From Bog-756 sp963776225 (GTDB taxonomy: Bacteria; Actinomycetota; Acidimicrobiia; Acidimicrobiales; RAAP-2): a stretch of DNA of 64,000 nucleotides. The notes beneath the pieces were generated by a model. That model did not search any database and was not told where the DNA came from. It saw only the letters and a list, made by a program, of their open reading frames with translations. The DNA is taken from assembly GCA_963776225.1 (NCBI GenBank), contig CAVZLL010000004.1, positions 248,001 through 312,000 of the forward strand. Reading direction: 5' to 3'. The translations under genes and the position numbers were made by a program. This document shows, in pieces, positions 8,965 to 16,917 of the stretch; position 1 is the stretch's first letter; every line of letters starts with the position of its first letter.

Positions 8965-9666
8965 GTGGCGTCGACCGAAGAGTGCGTGGTGGTGATCGAG
9001 GACGATCACCACATCTCCGACCTGGTGGCCATGTACCTCCGGCGCGACGGCTTCCGGGTCCTCCAGGCCGGGGACGCGGAGGCGGGCCTCGCCGTGGTCG
9101 AGCGCGAGCACCCGAAGCTGGTGATCGTCGACATCGGCCTGCCCGGCGATCTCGACGGGCTCGACGTCTGCCGTCGCCTCCGCGGCGGCGACGGCGCAGC
9201 GCGCTCGTCGGGCCCGGTGCCGGTCCTCATCCTGAGTGCCCGCGACGACGAGGTCGACCGGGTGCTCGGTCTCGAACTGGGCGCGGACGACTACGTGACG
9301 AAGCCCTTCTCGGCTCGCGAGCTCGTGGCCCGGGTCCACGCCATCCTGCGGCGTACCGGAGCCCCGCAGGCCGCGCCGGCGACGGTGTTCGAGATCGGGG
9401 ACATCGAGGTCGACTCGGGGCGCAGGGAGGTGCGGGTCACCGGCACCGTGGTCCCGCTCGCCACCCGCGAGTTCGACCTGCTCGCCTATCTGGCGGAGAA
9501 CCTGGGCCTCGTCCTCTCCCGACGCCAGCTGCTCTCCGGGGTCTGGGGCGAGGACTGGTACGGGGACGAGCGGACCGTCGACGTCCACGTCCGCCAGCTG
9601 CGGAAGAAGCTCGGCGACGCCCTGCCGCTCGCCACGGTCTGGGGCGTCGGGTACCGACTCGGATGA
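8965..9666 (+). CDS. OmpR/PhoB-family response regulator
   Basis: A DNA-binding regulator of 233 residues. The receiver domain (about 6-120) shows the acidic pocket IEDD, the phospho-acceptor Asp56 in VIVDIGLPG and the lysine of YVTKPFSARE. The C-terminal winged helix (about 135-233) has ATREFDLLAYLAEN and TVDVHVRQLRKKLG. Its stop overlaps the start of the histidine kinase (ATGA), so the pair is co-translated. The input signal and regulon cannot be read from sequence. Confidence 0.95.
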   Translation: MASTEECVVVIEDDHHISDLVAMYLRRDGFRVLQAGDAEAGLAVVEREHPKLVIVDIGLPGDLDGLDVCRRLRGGDGAARSSGPVPVLILSARDDEVDRVLGLELGADDYVTKPFSARELVARVHAILRRTGAPQAAPATVFEIGDIEVDSGRREVRVTGTVVPLATREFDLLAYLAENLGLVLSRRQLLSGVWGEDWYGDERTVDVHVRQLRKKLGDALPLATVWGVGYRLG

Positions 9667-11237
9667 GACGCCGGCTGACCATCGCCATCCTCGCCCTGGT
9701 GGCGGCCACGCTGGTGGCCACCAGCGTGGTCAGCTACGTCCTCATCCGGCGGGCGGCCGTGACGACCACCCAGCACGAGCTCGTCGGCCAGGGCAGCGCC
9801 ATCTCGCGGACCCTGACCGAGCGGACCACCCTCAGCCCGGCCGCCTTCCACCGGCAGATCGCGCTGATCCGGAAGGCCGGGGACTTCCAGTCGGTCCAGG
9901 TGGTCCTGCTGCACGCCAACGGAAGGGTCACCGGCCGGCTCCCGGACGGACTCACCGTGGCCCAGCTCGACGTCCCCTCGCTGCTCGCCGGGGACCAGAC
10001 CAGCGGGCACACCCCCTCACTCCTCGTCTACACGTCGGTCCCCACCCCGGTGACCGGCGTGACCGCCTTCGTGCGGGTGGTGATCATCACCCGGCAGGCC
10101 CACGACCCCGCGGACGGCTTCAAATACTTCTTCCTGGTCGGGGCCATCGGCCTCTTCGTGGCAGCGCTGGTGGCGGCCGCGCTCGCCCGTCGCTTCACCA
10201 GGCCACTGGTGGACGCCGTCGCCGCCACCCGGCGGATCGCCTCGGGCGACCTCGACGCCACCGTGGCGGTCCGGCGGCGTGAGGATCCCGAGTTCGCCAA
10301 GCTGGCCGACTCGATCAATTCGATGGGAGCCAGTCTCGCCCGGGCCCGCGACCAGGAACGGCAGTTCCTCCTCTCGGTCTCCCACGAGCTCCGGACACCG
10401 CTCACCTCGATCCGCGGCTATGCGGACGCCGTCCTGGACGGTGCGACCGACGACCCTGCGGCTGCGGCCGCGGTCATCAGCTCGGAGGCACGGAGGCTCG
10501 AGCGCCTGGTCCAGGACCTGCTCGACCTCGCCCGATTGGACTCCGACCGTTTCTCGCTCGACCTCCGGGCGATCGACGCCGCGTTCGTGGCCCGCCAGGT
10601 GGTCGAGGGATTCCGCCCCTCCGCCTACGAGCTCGGCCTCGACCTGCAGCTCGCCCCCGGTTCGGAGGATCCCGTGTGGGTGCTGGCGGACGCCGACCGC
10701 CTGGGTCAGATCATGGCCAACCTGGTCGAGAACGCCGCCTCGTTCGCACGCAGCCGCATCGCGGTCGGTGTCGGCACCAACGGTCACACCCCGAGGCACC
10801 GCGCGCCGTACGTATGGGTCCAGGACGACGGACCCGGCATCCCTCCGGAGAACCTGGGCCGGGTCTTCCAGCGGCACTTCAGCTCCGACCGGGTCCGCGG
10901 GCGCAGGCAGGGCTCGGGCCTCGGGCTGGCCATCGTCGCCGAGCTGGCGACCGCGATGGGCGCCGCGGTGAGGGTCGAGTCCCCGGTGGGCCGCGATCCC
11001 GGGACGAGGATGCTGGTCTCCCTGCGCCCAGCCTCCCCTCCGGTCGTCAACACGCAGGCCACAGCCGCTCCACCGGGCGGGCCTTCCGGCGGCCGCCCGA
11101 CCCGCGCGCTTCCCCCGCGGGTCTCCCCTGCGCTCCCATCCGGTCCGGCCATCGCCCTCCCGCCGGTGCGGAAGTCCCCACAACAGGTCCCCTCCACGCC
11201 GCCGGAACCCACGGCTCCGCCATCTCCGGCAGGCTGA
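9663..11237 (+). CDS. Membrane sensor histidine kinase
   Basis: Partner of the regulator just upstream. It is 524 residues. A membrane helix at about 5-27 is followed by an extracytoplasmic sensor of ~120 residues with no recognised fold, and a second helix at about 154-176. Then come HAMP (about 177-230), HisKA with phospho-acceptor His241 (SVSHELRTPLTS), and the ATPase domain with N box LVENAASFA, G1 DDGPGIP and G2 GSGLGLAIV. The last ~75 residues are a Pro/Ser-rich tail of unknown role. The frame is open far upstream, but the ATGA overlap fixes the ATG at 9663. Confidence 0.93.
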   Translation: MRRRLTIAILALVAATLVATSVVSYVLIRRAAVTTTQHELVGQGSAISRTLTERTTLSPAAFHRQIALIRKAGDFQSVQVVLLHANGRVTGRLPDGLTVAQLDVPSLLAGDQTSGHTPSLLVYTSVPTPVTGVTAFVRVVIITRQAHDPADGFKYFFLVGAIGLFVAALVAAALARRFTRPLVDAVAATRRIASGDLDATVAVRRREDPEFAKLADSINSMGASLARARDQERQFLLSVSHELRTPLTSIRGYADAVLDGATDDPAAAAAVISSEARRLERLVQDLLDLARLDSDRFSLDLRAIDAAFVARQVVEGFRPSAYELGLDLQLAPGSEDPVWVLADADRLGQIMANLVENAASFARSRIAVGVGTNGHTPRHRAPYVWVQDDGPGIPPENLGRVFQRHFSSDRVRGRRQGSGLGLAIVAELATAMGAAVRVESPVGRDPGTRMLVSLRPASPPVVNTQATAAPPGGPSGGRPTRALPPRVSPALPSGPAIALPPVRKSPQQVPSTPPEPTAPPSPAG

Positions 11238-11460
11238 GCTGTCCCACCTCATTTGGATGATCGGTCCATCGGCTGGACAGTCGATTCGACCCGCTCGACT
11301 CTCTCCCTATCGTTCAGGTTGAGCCTCACCTTCAGGTAGAGGTCGAGGTCCTCGTGGCCGACCGCCTGCTGAGACCGTCGCCTGTAGCAGAGGGTCCCGC
11401 CCGGGAGCACCGTCTGTCTGCTCGCGCCTCCTGTGACCGCCCCCCGGTCCTTCCCCTCTC

Positions 11461-11483
11461 TGTCCACAATGTGTGAGACACCG
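11461..11483 (+). repeat. Left terminal inverted repeat of the IS
   Basis: Begins TGTCCACA and ends TGAGACACCG. It pairs with 12982-13003 with one gap and several mismatches in the middle. Confidence 0.75.
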
Positions 11484-11513
11484 CGACGGTCAAGCTTCTG
11501 AGCATGAGGACAG

Positions 11514-11520
11514 AGGAGGT
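11514..11520 (+). promoter_or_regulatory. Ribosome binding site of IS orfA
   Basis: AGGAGGT lies 8 nt before the GTG at 11529, a near-perfect Shine-Dalgarno sequence. Most host genes around it lack one. Confidence 0.7.
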
Positions 11521-11528
11521 GCATCACC

Positions 11529-11969
11529 GTGGCAACTCACCCTGCATTGATCAAGAGGGCCGATAATTGGCACGTGGACGACGGCGTGGCGACGGATGGA
11601 TCCGGGAGTCCCCCGGCGAAGAACCCAGTGCGGCGGAGCTTCAGCCCCGAGTTCAAGCTGGCCATCCTGGCCGAGTACGACGGGTGCTCCGAGGCCGGCG
11701 AGAAGGGAGCGATCCTCCGGCGTGAGGGGCTCTACTCGAGCATCATCACCGACTGGCGGCGCCAACACCGCCAGGGCTTGCTGAAGGCGGCGGTTGGACG
11801 CACCGACGGTGGCCGAGGAGGACCGAGCCTGTCCGAGGTCGCCAAACTCCGAGCGGAGAACGAGCGCCTGCGGACCAAGCTGGCCCAGGCTGAGGCGGTG
11901 ATACACGTCCAGGGAAAAGTGCACGCGCTCTTGGAGGAGATCTCGAAGAGCGCGGATACCGAGGAGTAG
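11529..11969 (+). CDS. IS3-family transposase OrfA (helix-turn-helix)
   Basis: A 146-residue DNA-recognition subunit. It has a helix-turn-helix region around RRSFSPEFKLAILAEYD and a C-terminal leucine-zipper-like helix (LRAENERLRTKLAQAE), the standard OrfA plan. Near the end the frame contains G GGA AAA (11912-11918), a canonical -1 slippery heptamer. Its TAG stop overlaps the GTG of orfB (TAGTG). Both arrangements would let ribosomes go on into orfB. Confidence 0.9.
   Translation: MATHPALIKRADNWHVDDGVATDGSGSPPAKNPVRRSFSPEFKLAILAEYDGCSEAGEKGAILRREGLYSSIITDWRRQHRQGLLKAAVGRTDGGRGGPSLSEVAKLRAENERLRTKLAQAEAVIHVQGKVHALLEEISKSADTEE
11912..11918 (+). promoter_or_regulatory. Candidate programmed -1 frameshift site
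   Basis: GGGAAAA is read as CAG GGA AAA in orfA. The -1 frame is open from 11894 right through the orfB start, so slippage here would make an OrfAB fusion transposase, the usual active product in IS3 elements. Confidence 0.6.
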
Positions 11970-12976
11970 TGGACGCGATCATTGACGAGGCAGTCGACGA
12001 GCTCGCGCCGGTAGTGGGCCGCAAGGCCGCCTGTGCAGCGCTCGGTCGGTCCCGGGCCAGCCATTATCGGCGACGCCGGCCGCCACGGTGCGGTCCGCCG
12101 GCGCCAAGGCGATCCCACCGCCGGCTGACCAACGATGAGGCGGAGATGGTGATGGGGACCCTCAACTCGGAGCGGTTCTGCGACAAGGCCCCAGCCCAGG
12201 TGTGGGCCACGCTCTTGGACGAGGGGGTCTACCTGGCCTCGGTGTCCACCATGTACCGCCTGCTGCGGGAACGGGCCCAGGTCCGGGAGCGCAGGGCGCA
12301 GGCCCGTCGCCCGGCCCTGATCAAACCCGAGCTGGTGGCGACCGCCCCCAACCAGGTCTGGAGCTGGGACATCACCAAGCTCGCCGGGCCCTACAAGTGG
12401 ACCTGGTTCCAGCTCTACACGATCCTCGACGTCTACAGCCGTTATGTGGTGGGGTGGCAGGTGGCGCCTCGGGAGTCGGCCACCCTGGCCGAGCAGCTCA
12501 TCGCGGATGCCATCTACCGGCACGACGTACCCAACGGTCAGCTCACCCTGCACGCCGATCGGGGGTCGTCGATGACCTCGAGGACGGTGAGCCAACTCCT
12601 CGCCGATCTGGGTGTGCTGCAGAGCCATTCCCGGCCCCATGTGTCCAACGACAATCCCTATTCAGAAGCCCAGTTCAAGACCCTCAAGTATTCACCGACC
12701 TTCCCGAAGCGGTTCGCCAACATCGCTGCAGCCCGATCGTTCTGCGACCGCTTCTTCGAGTACTACAACAACGGGCACCGCCATTCAGGCATCGGGCTCC
12801 ACACTCCAGCCGACGTCCATTTCGGTCTGGCCGAGGTGGTTCGGGAGAAACGCCAGGAGATCTTGGATGCCGCCTACACGGCCATGCCGGGACGGTTCCG
12901 GAAACCACCCCAAGCACCCCGCATCCCCGAGGTCGCCTGGATCAATCGACCCGACGAGGAGCCGATCGCCATCTGA
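11969..12976 (+). CDS. IS3-family transposase OrfB (DDE integrase core)
   Basis: The 335-residue catalytic part of the transposase. The N-terminal ~115 residues contain the HTH_21-like region. The rve core follows with the DDE triad: Asp in WSWDITKL, Asp in LHADRGSS and Glu in YSEAQFKTLKY. The block RFFEYYNNGHRHSGIG and the TPADVHFG ending are family typical. Nothing is truncated and no internal stop is present, so the element could still be active. It sits in the -1 frame relative to orfA. Confidence 0.93.
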   Translation: MDAIIDEAVDELAPVVGRKAACAALGRSRASHYRRRRPPRCGPPAPRRSHRRLTNDEAEMVMGTLNSERFCDKAPAQVWATLLDEGVYLASVSTMYRLLRERAQVRERRAQARRPALIKPELVATAPNQVWSWDITKLAGPYKWTWFQLYTILDVYSRYVVGWQVAPRESATLAEQLIADAIYRHDVPNGQLTLHADRGSSMTSRTVSQLLADLGVLQSHSRPHVSNDNPYSEAQFKTLKYSPTFPKRFANIAAARSFCDRFFEYYNNGHRHSGIGLHTPADVHFGLAEVVREKRQEILDAAYTAMPGRFRKPPQAPRIPEVAWINRPDEEPIAI

Positions 12977-12981
12977 GTAAC

Positions 12982-13003
12982 CGGTGTCTCATTCGTGTTG
13001 ACA
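12982..13003 (-). repeat. Right terminal inverted repeat of the IS
   Basis: Begins CGGTGTCTCA and ends GACA, five bases after the orfB stop codon. It is the partner of 11461-11483. Confidence 0.75.
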
Positions 13004-13037
13004 GGTTCCGTTCCGTGGGTGACCGTCACACCCCCGC

Positions 13038-13044
13038 GGAAGGA
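13038..13044 (+). promoter_or_regulatory. Ribosome binding site of the HNH nuclease gene
   Basis: GGAAGGA lies 7 nt before the ATG at 13052. It favours this start over an in-frame GTG at 12995, which lies inside the IS inverted repeat. Confidence 0.65.
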
Positions 13045-13051
13045 TGGCCAC

Positions 13052-14494
13052 ATGGCGCTGGCCACCGATGCGAACCCGACGGTCCTCGACTCGGGCGCCG
13101 TAGCGACGTCCGGCGATGCCGGGCTCGGCACGACGGTGGCCGGGGTGCGGGCGGTGCTCCAGTCGGTGGTCTCGACCCTCGACCCGAGCCGGCTGCTCGG
13201 GGCGGACGCCGCCTCGCTCTATGGCGAGCTCTGTTCGGTGGAGCGCCTGGTGCTGGCCGGAAAGACCCTCCTCGCCCCCCGGATCGCCGAGTCCCACCAC
13301 TGGCGGACGGCGGGCCACCGGAACCCGGCGGGCCTGCTGGCCTCCTTGGAGGGGGTCTCGGCCGGCCAGGCGCGGCGGACCCTCGAGACCGGCCAGCGCC
13401 TCTCCCTCCTCCCCTCGACCGAGGGCGCCCTGCGCAACGGGCGGCTCTCCGGCCCGAAGGTCGCCGAGATCGCCGCGGCCGCCACCCTCGACCCGGGAGC
13501 CGAGTCCTCCCTCCTCCGTGGCGTCGAGGACGAACCCCTCCAGGCGACCCGGGAGCGCTGCCAGCGGGTCCGGGCGACCGCTGCCCGGCGCGACCCGGTG
13601 GCCGCCCTCTCCCGCATCCACGCCGAGCGGCACTTCACCTCCTGGTCTGATGCCGAGGGTGCCTTCTGCTACCAGGGCAGGGACACCGCCGAGCGGGGGG
13701 CCCTCCTGCTCTCCCGGCTCGAGCCGGTCACCAACCGTCTCGTGGAGACCCGCCGGGAGGCCTCCCGGGCCGAGGCCGACGAGCGACCGGGCAGGGGAGG
13801 CTCTGCGGCCCCGCCGTCCGAGCCCCACGGCGCCCTCCGTGCCGACGCCCTCTTCGCCCTCCTCGTGGGTGGGGAGGGCACGGTCGCTCGGGAGGGCACG
13901 GCCGCTCGGGAGGGCACGGCCGCCGGGGAGGCAGAACCCCCCGCCACCGAGGAGGCGGCGGGCCCCGGGACCGTCGTGGACCGATCGCCCCGGGCGACCG
14001 TCATCGTCCGGGTGGACCTCTCGGCCCTCCGCCGGGGTCGGGCACGTCCCGGAGAGACCTGTGAGCTGGACGGGCAGGGACCGATCCCGGTCCCGATGGC
14101 ACAGGACCTGCTGGGTGACTCCTTCCTCGCCACCCTGTTCACCGAGGCGGGCGACATCCGGGCGGTCGCCCACCACGGGCGGACCATCAACCGGCGCCTC
14201 CGGACCGCCCTCTCCTTCCGCGACCGCCACTGCGTGGTGCCCGGCTGCACGGTCGCCTACGGACTGGAGATCGACCACGTGGTGCCGCTCTCAGACGGCG
14301 GATCCACCACGCTCGACAACCTGGCGCTCCTCTGCCACCACCACCACTTCCTCAAGACCTACGAGGGCTGGCAGCTCAGCCGGACCGGACCCACCGACGA
14401 GGACCCGGGGTGGAGCTTTGCTCCCGAGGCGCCGTTCGGACAGGAGCCCGGGCTCGGGATCGACGCACCGGCGCGGCCCCCGCCGAGGGTCTGA
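13052..14494 (+). CDS. DUF222 / HNH endonuclease-domain protein (13E12-type)
   Basis: A 480-residue member of the DUF222-HNH family, which is abundant in actinobacteria and often linked with mobile DNA. Residues ~20-260 form the helical DUF222 part (VERLVLAGKTLLAPRIAES, HRNPAGLLASLEG). The C-terminal HNH module reads RHCVVPGC, then EIDHVVPLSDGG, then NLALLCHHHH, giving Cys pairs and catalytic histidines. Between them is a low-complexity linker with EGTAARE repeats coded by three 18-bp units. The IS ends 48 bp upstream, so any native promoter has probably been displaced. Function is presumed DNA cleavage; the target is unknown. Confidence 0.88.
   Translation: MALATDANPTVLDSGAVATSGDAGLGTTVAGVRAVLQSVVSTLDPSRLLGADAASLYGELCSVERLVLAGKTLLAPRIAESHHWRTAGHRNPAGLLASLEGVSAGQARRTLETGQRLSLLPSTEGALRNGRLSGPKVAEIAAAATLDPGAESSLLRGVEDEPLQATRERCQRVRATAARRDPVAALSRIHAERHFTSWSDAEGAFCYQGRDTAERGALLLSRLEPVTNRLVETRREASRAEADERPGRGGSAAPPSEPHGALRADALFALLVGGEGTVAREGTAAREGTAAGEAEPPATEEAAGPGTVVDRSPRATVIVRVDLSALRRGRARPGETCELDGQGPIPVPMAQDLLGDSFLATLFTEAGDIRAVAHHGRTINRRLRTALSFRDRHCVVPGCTVAYGLEIDHVVPLSDGGSTTLDNLALLCHHHHFLKTYEGWQLSRTGPTDEDPGWSFAPEAPFGQEPGLGIDAPARPPPRV
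13874..13927 (+). repeat. Three 18-bp tandem repeats inside the HNH gene
   Basis: Unit GAGGGCACGGCCGCTCGG, with one change in the first copy and two in the last. It codes for EGTxAR-type hexapeptides in the interdomain linker and stays in frame, so copy-number changes would not break the gene. Confidence 0.85.
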
Positions 14495-14630
14495 GCCGGG
14501 GCGGCTTCGACGGCACGGTCGGGCGGTGCGGTGCGGTCAGGAAGCGAACGACGTCCAGATCCGGGCGTGGGCCGACACACTGGCCTCCCATGTGAACCCG
14601 GCCGCCCGCAGGCGCCCCCGTTCGATCTCC

Positions 14631-15812
14631 TCAGAGGTCCACGCCCTCCCAGTACGTCCCGTCGAGCATCCCGCGGAGAGTGGCCCGGTGGATGATCAGG
14701 TCGTCGATGTCGGCGGGACGTTCGGTCTCCCCGAAGAAGATCGACCGCTCGGTGACCCGCCGCATGATCACCCCGTGGCGGATGGCGGCGAATGCGATGG
14801 GCCAGCGCAAGTCACCGGGCACCGTGCCCGAGACCCCGGCGTAGAAGTCCCGGACCTCCCTCGGGTGGAACATCTCCGGCAGGCCCGGCGCTCCGAGGTC
14901 GACGGCGAGGTCCTGGAAGAAGAGATGCAGATAGCACATCCACCCGAGGTCGACCTCGGGTGGGGCCACGGCCGCCATCTCCCAGTCGAAGACGGCCACC
15001 ACCTGGTTGTCCCGGAACATCATGTTGCCGATCCGCCCGTCACCCCACGAGAGCGCGTCGGCCCCGGCGTCTGCAGGCAGGTTGTCCCCGAGCCAAGCGA
15101 AGCCCTCGTCCAGCAGGTCCGATCGGGCATCGCCGACCACCCACTCGTGGTAGTCCCGCCAGTGGTTGAGGCACCGCTCGAGCGAGGTCCCTCCCGGCTG
15201 GTCGATCTCCAAGAACGAGAGGTCGTGGACGTCCGGGGTCACCGAGTGGATACCGGCCAGCGTGCGCACGGCGGATTCCTGGATCGCACGGCGGTCGGCA
15301 TCCGTCGCGTCGAAGACCCAGTTGTCCCCGAAGGTGTAGGGAAGCACGTCGGGAGGCACCAGGCCGTCGACCCGGGCCATCACGAAGAACGGGCCGCCGA
15401 GGACCGACGGGTCCGGCTCGTACCAGTAGGTCTCGGGCACCGGGACCGCGGTGTGCTCGGCCACCAGGCGGATGACCCGGAACTGCATCTCGAGGTCGTA
15501 GGTGGTGAAGACCGGGTACGCACCGGCCGGGGGTTCGATGCGCGCCACCAGGCGGTGGTCGGAGACCTCCCCGCCTTCGCCCCAGCGAGCGGTGAAGAGC
15601 AGGGTCTCCGAGGACATGCCGTTGCCCTCGGGGCTGGTGACCTCGGTGATCGCCGGATGGCTGCCCGGAGGCAGGGTGTGCGTGAGCCACCCCTCGAGCT
15701 GGGCGGCCATCTCGGCCGGGTCGCGGGTCGAGGTCGTGATGTGCTCTGCGTCCATGTCGACGCGGCCCTCGGGCGCTGCCTGGGCGCCCCCCGGTTGGAG
15801 GTCGCTGGTCAT
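14631..15812 (-). CDS. APH-like phosphotransferase family protein
   Basis: A 393-residue aminoglycoside-phosphotransferase-fold protein of the group related to the N-terminal kinase domain of ACAD10/11. The N lobe has SSETLLFTARW and LVARIEP with the ATP lysine position replaced by Arg. The catalytic loop reads ALSWGDGRIGNMM, a Brenner-like motif with Trp in place of the usual His of HGD, followed by the metal aspartate in VVAVFDWEMAAV. GGGGGAG lies 6 nt before the ATG. It stands alone. The natural substrate is unknown; antibiotic resistance is not indicated. Confidence 0.8.
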   Translation of the reverse strand: MTSDLQPGGAQAAPEGRVDMDAEHITTSTRDPAEMAAQLEGWLTHTLPPGSHPAITEVTSPEGNGMSSETLLFTARWGEGGEVSDHRLVARIEPPAGAYPVFTTYDLEMQFRVIRLVAEHTAVPVPETYWYEPDPSVLGGPFFVMARVDGLVPPDVLPYTFGDNWVFDATDADRRAIQESAVRTLAGIHSVTPDVHDLSFLEIDQPGGTSLERCLNHWRDYHEWVVGDARSDLLDEGFAWLGDNLPADAGADALSWGDGRIGNMMFRDNQVVAVFDWEMAAVAPPEVDLGWMCYLHLFFQDLAVDLGAPGLPEMFHPREVRDFYAGVSGTVPGDLRWPIAFAAIRHGVIMRRVTERSIFFGETERPADIDDLIIHRATLRGMLDGTYWEGVDL

Positions 15813-15932
15813 CTGGTCTCCCCCACTCTCGGCGCGCCCGCCCCGACCGGTCCGGCGGGCGGTGGGTGGCCGGCGCTCAGTATCGCGCTGCCCCGCACCG
15901 TCGGGAGCCGCCCAGGCGGGAAGTCAGGGGGG

Positions 15933-16910
15933 TCAGGCCACCAGTGGCAGCGGCCGGGCCTCCGCCGTCCACATCCGGTCGGTCCCGGAGGGATCCTCCC
16001 AGCGGAGCGCCACCGCTCCCGGTGGAGTCACCCGGCGGTGGAGGGTGGCCAGGGCCACCCATCCGCCGACACCCGGGGACCAGGCGACCGACGAGAGGGC
16101 GCCGAGCTCGTGGGCCAGGTCGGTGGTCCGTACGATCGTTCCGACCGGAGGGAGGTCCGCGGCCGCGTCGGAAGGAGCGCCCACCACGCCGCACAGCCTC
16201 CGGGCGACTTTGGAGCCCCGGGCGTCCAGCCGGGCCACCAGCTCCTGGCCGGTGAAGCACCCCTTGGTGAACGAGACGGTGCGCTCGACCAGTCCGACCT
16301 CGGCGGCGATGGTTCCCTCGGTGATCTCCCTCCCGCCGACCGGGATCCCGGCCTCGATCCGCGCCGCCTCCCACGACCCTGCATCTGCGCGCGTCACCGT
16401 GTCCTCGACCCACGCCAGCGGCCCGGACTCGGGTGGGGGGCCGAGCAGGTCGATCCCGTCGAGACCCGGCCACGCGACCGGAAGGACCAGTGTCGGCGCC
16501 CCGGCGGATCCCGCGGCGCGGACCACGGCCGGTGAGGCATCCGGTCCCCGGATCCCCACACACACCCACTCGAGCGTCGAGATCTCGACCTTCGTGCGCA
16601 ACCGGAAGCGTTCGAGACGGACCTTGGCGGCGGTCCCCACACCGGGGTCGGTGTCGAGCACGAAGTGCTCGTCGCCGGTGCGCGAGACCCGCAGGTAGGC
16701 GTCGACCTTCCCCTGCGGGCTGAGCAGCAGCGCCTCGGCCGATCCGCCGACCGGCACGGCGGCGAGATCCTGGCTGCACTGTCCCTGGAGATAGGAGAGG
16801 GACTCGGGACCGGAGACCGAGAGCACGTCGCGCGGCACCACCCGGACGGCCGCCGACGAGCGCAGGGCCTCGTAGGCGTCGGTCTCCGACGGGGGAGATG
16901 CCGGGGTCAT
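15933..16910 (-). CDS. ygfZ: YgfZ/GcvT-fold folate-binding protein
   Basis: A 325-residue tetrahydrofolate-binding protein of the YgfZ family, known in E. coli to help maintain some iron-sulfur enzymes. The diagnostic motif KGCFTGQELVARLDARG is present with its conserved cysteine, and the N-terminal part YLQGQCSQDLAAV matches the GcvT fold. The frame is open upstream into trpE, but the ATG at 16910 starts 7 nt after the trpE stop and gives the family length. It is last in the his-trpE transcription unit, an unexpected companion. Confidence 0.88.
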   Translation of the reverse strand: MTPASPPSETDAYEALRSSAAVRVVPRDVLSVSGPESLSYLQGQCSQDLAAVPVGGSAEALLLSPQGKVDAYLRVSRTGDEHFVLDTDPGVGTAAKVRLERFRLRTKVEISTLEWVCVGIRGPDASPAVVRAAGSAGAPTLVLPVAWPGLDGIDLLGPPPESGPLAWVEDTVTRADAGSWEAARIEAGIPVGGREITEGTIAAEVGLVERTVSFTKGCFTGQELVARLDARGSKVARRLCGVVGAPSDAAADLPPVGTIVRTTDLAHELGALSSVAWSPGVGGWVALATLHRRVTPPGAVALRWEDPSGTDRMWTAEARPLPLVA

Positions 16911-16917
16911 CCGGGGG

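Larger units (their letters stand above)
11461..13003 (+). mobile_element. IS3-family insertion sequence, apparently complete
   Basis: A 1543-bp element with two overlapping transposase frames and imperfect terminal inverted repeats, starting TG and ending CA. The outer TGTC and the inner TGAGACACCG match exactly; the middle is diverged. No matching 3-4 bp target duplication is visible at the two ends, so the insertion may be old or one end may have been rearranged. It lies between the histidine kinase gene and the HNH nuclease gene and ends 48 bp before the nuclease start codon. Confidence 0.85.

Noticed and set aside
7225..9588. A 787-residue open frame covering trpF and continuing antisense across trpC and the response regulator
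   Set aside because: Only the part from the GTG at 8022 resembles a protein (TrpF); the rest is an antisense shadow kept open by high GC content.
11249..11527. A 92-residue minus-strand open frame across the left IS end
   Set aside because: No family resemblance; it crosses the IS boundary and its start overlaps the orfA ribosome binding site on the other strand.
12995..13051. GTG at 12995 as the start of the HNH gene
   Set aside because: It lies inside the IS inverted repeat and has no ribosome binding site, whereas the ATG at 13052 has GGAAGGA at good spacing.
14495..14630. Gap after the HNH gene examined for a tRNA or attachment site
   Set aside because: No cloverleaf, no direct repeat and no integrase were found.
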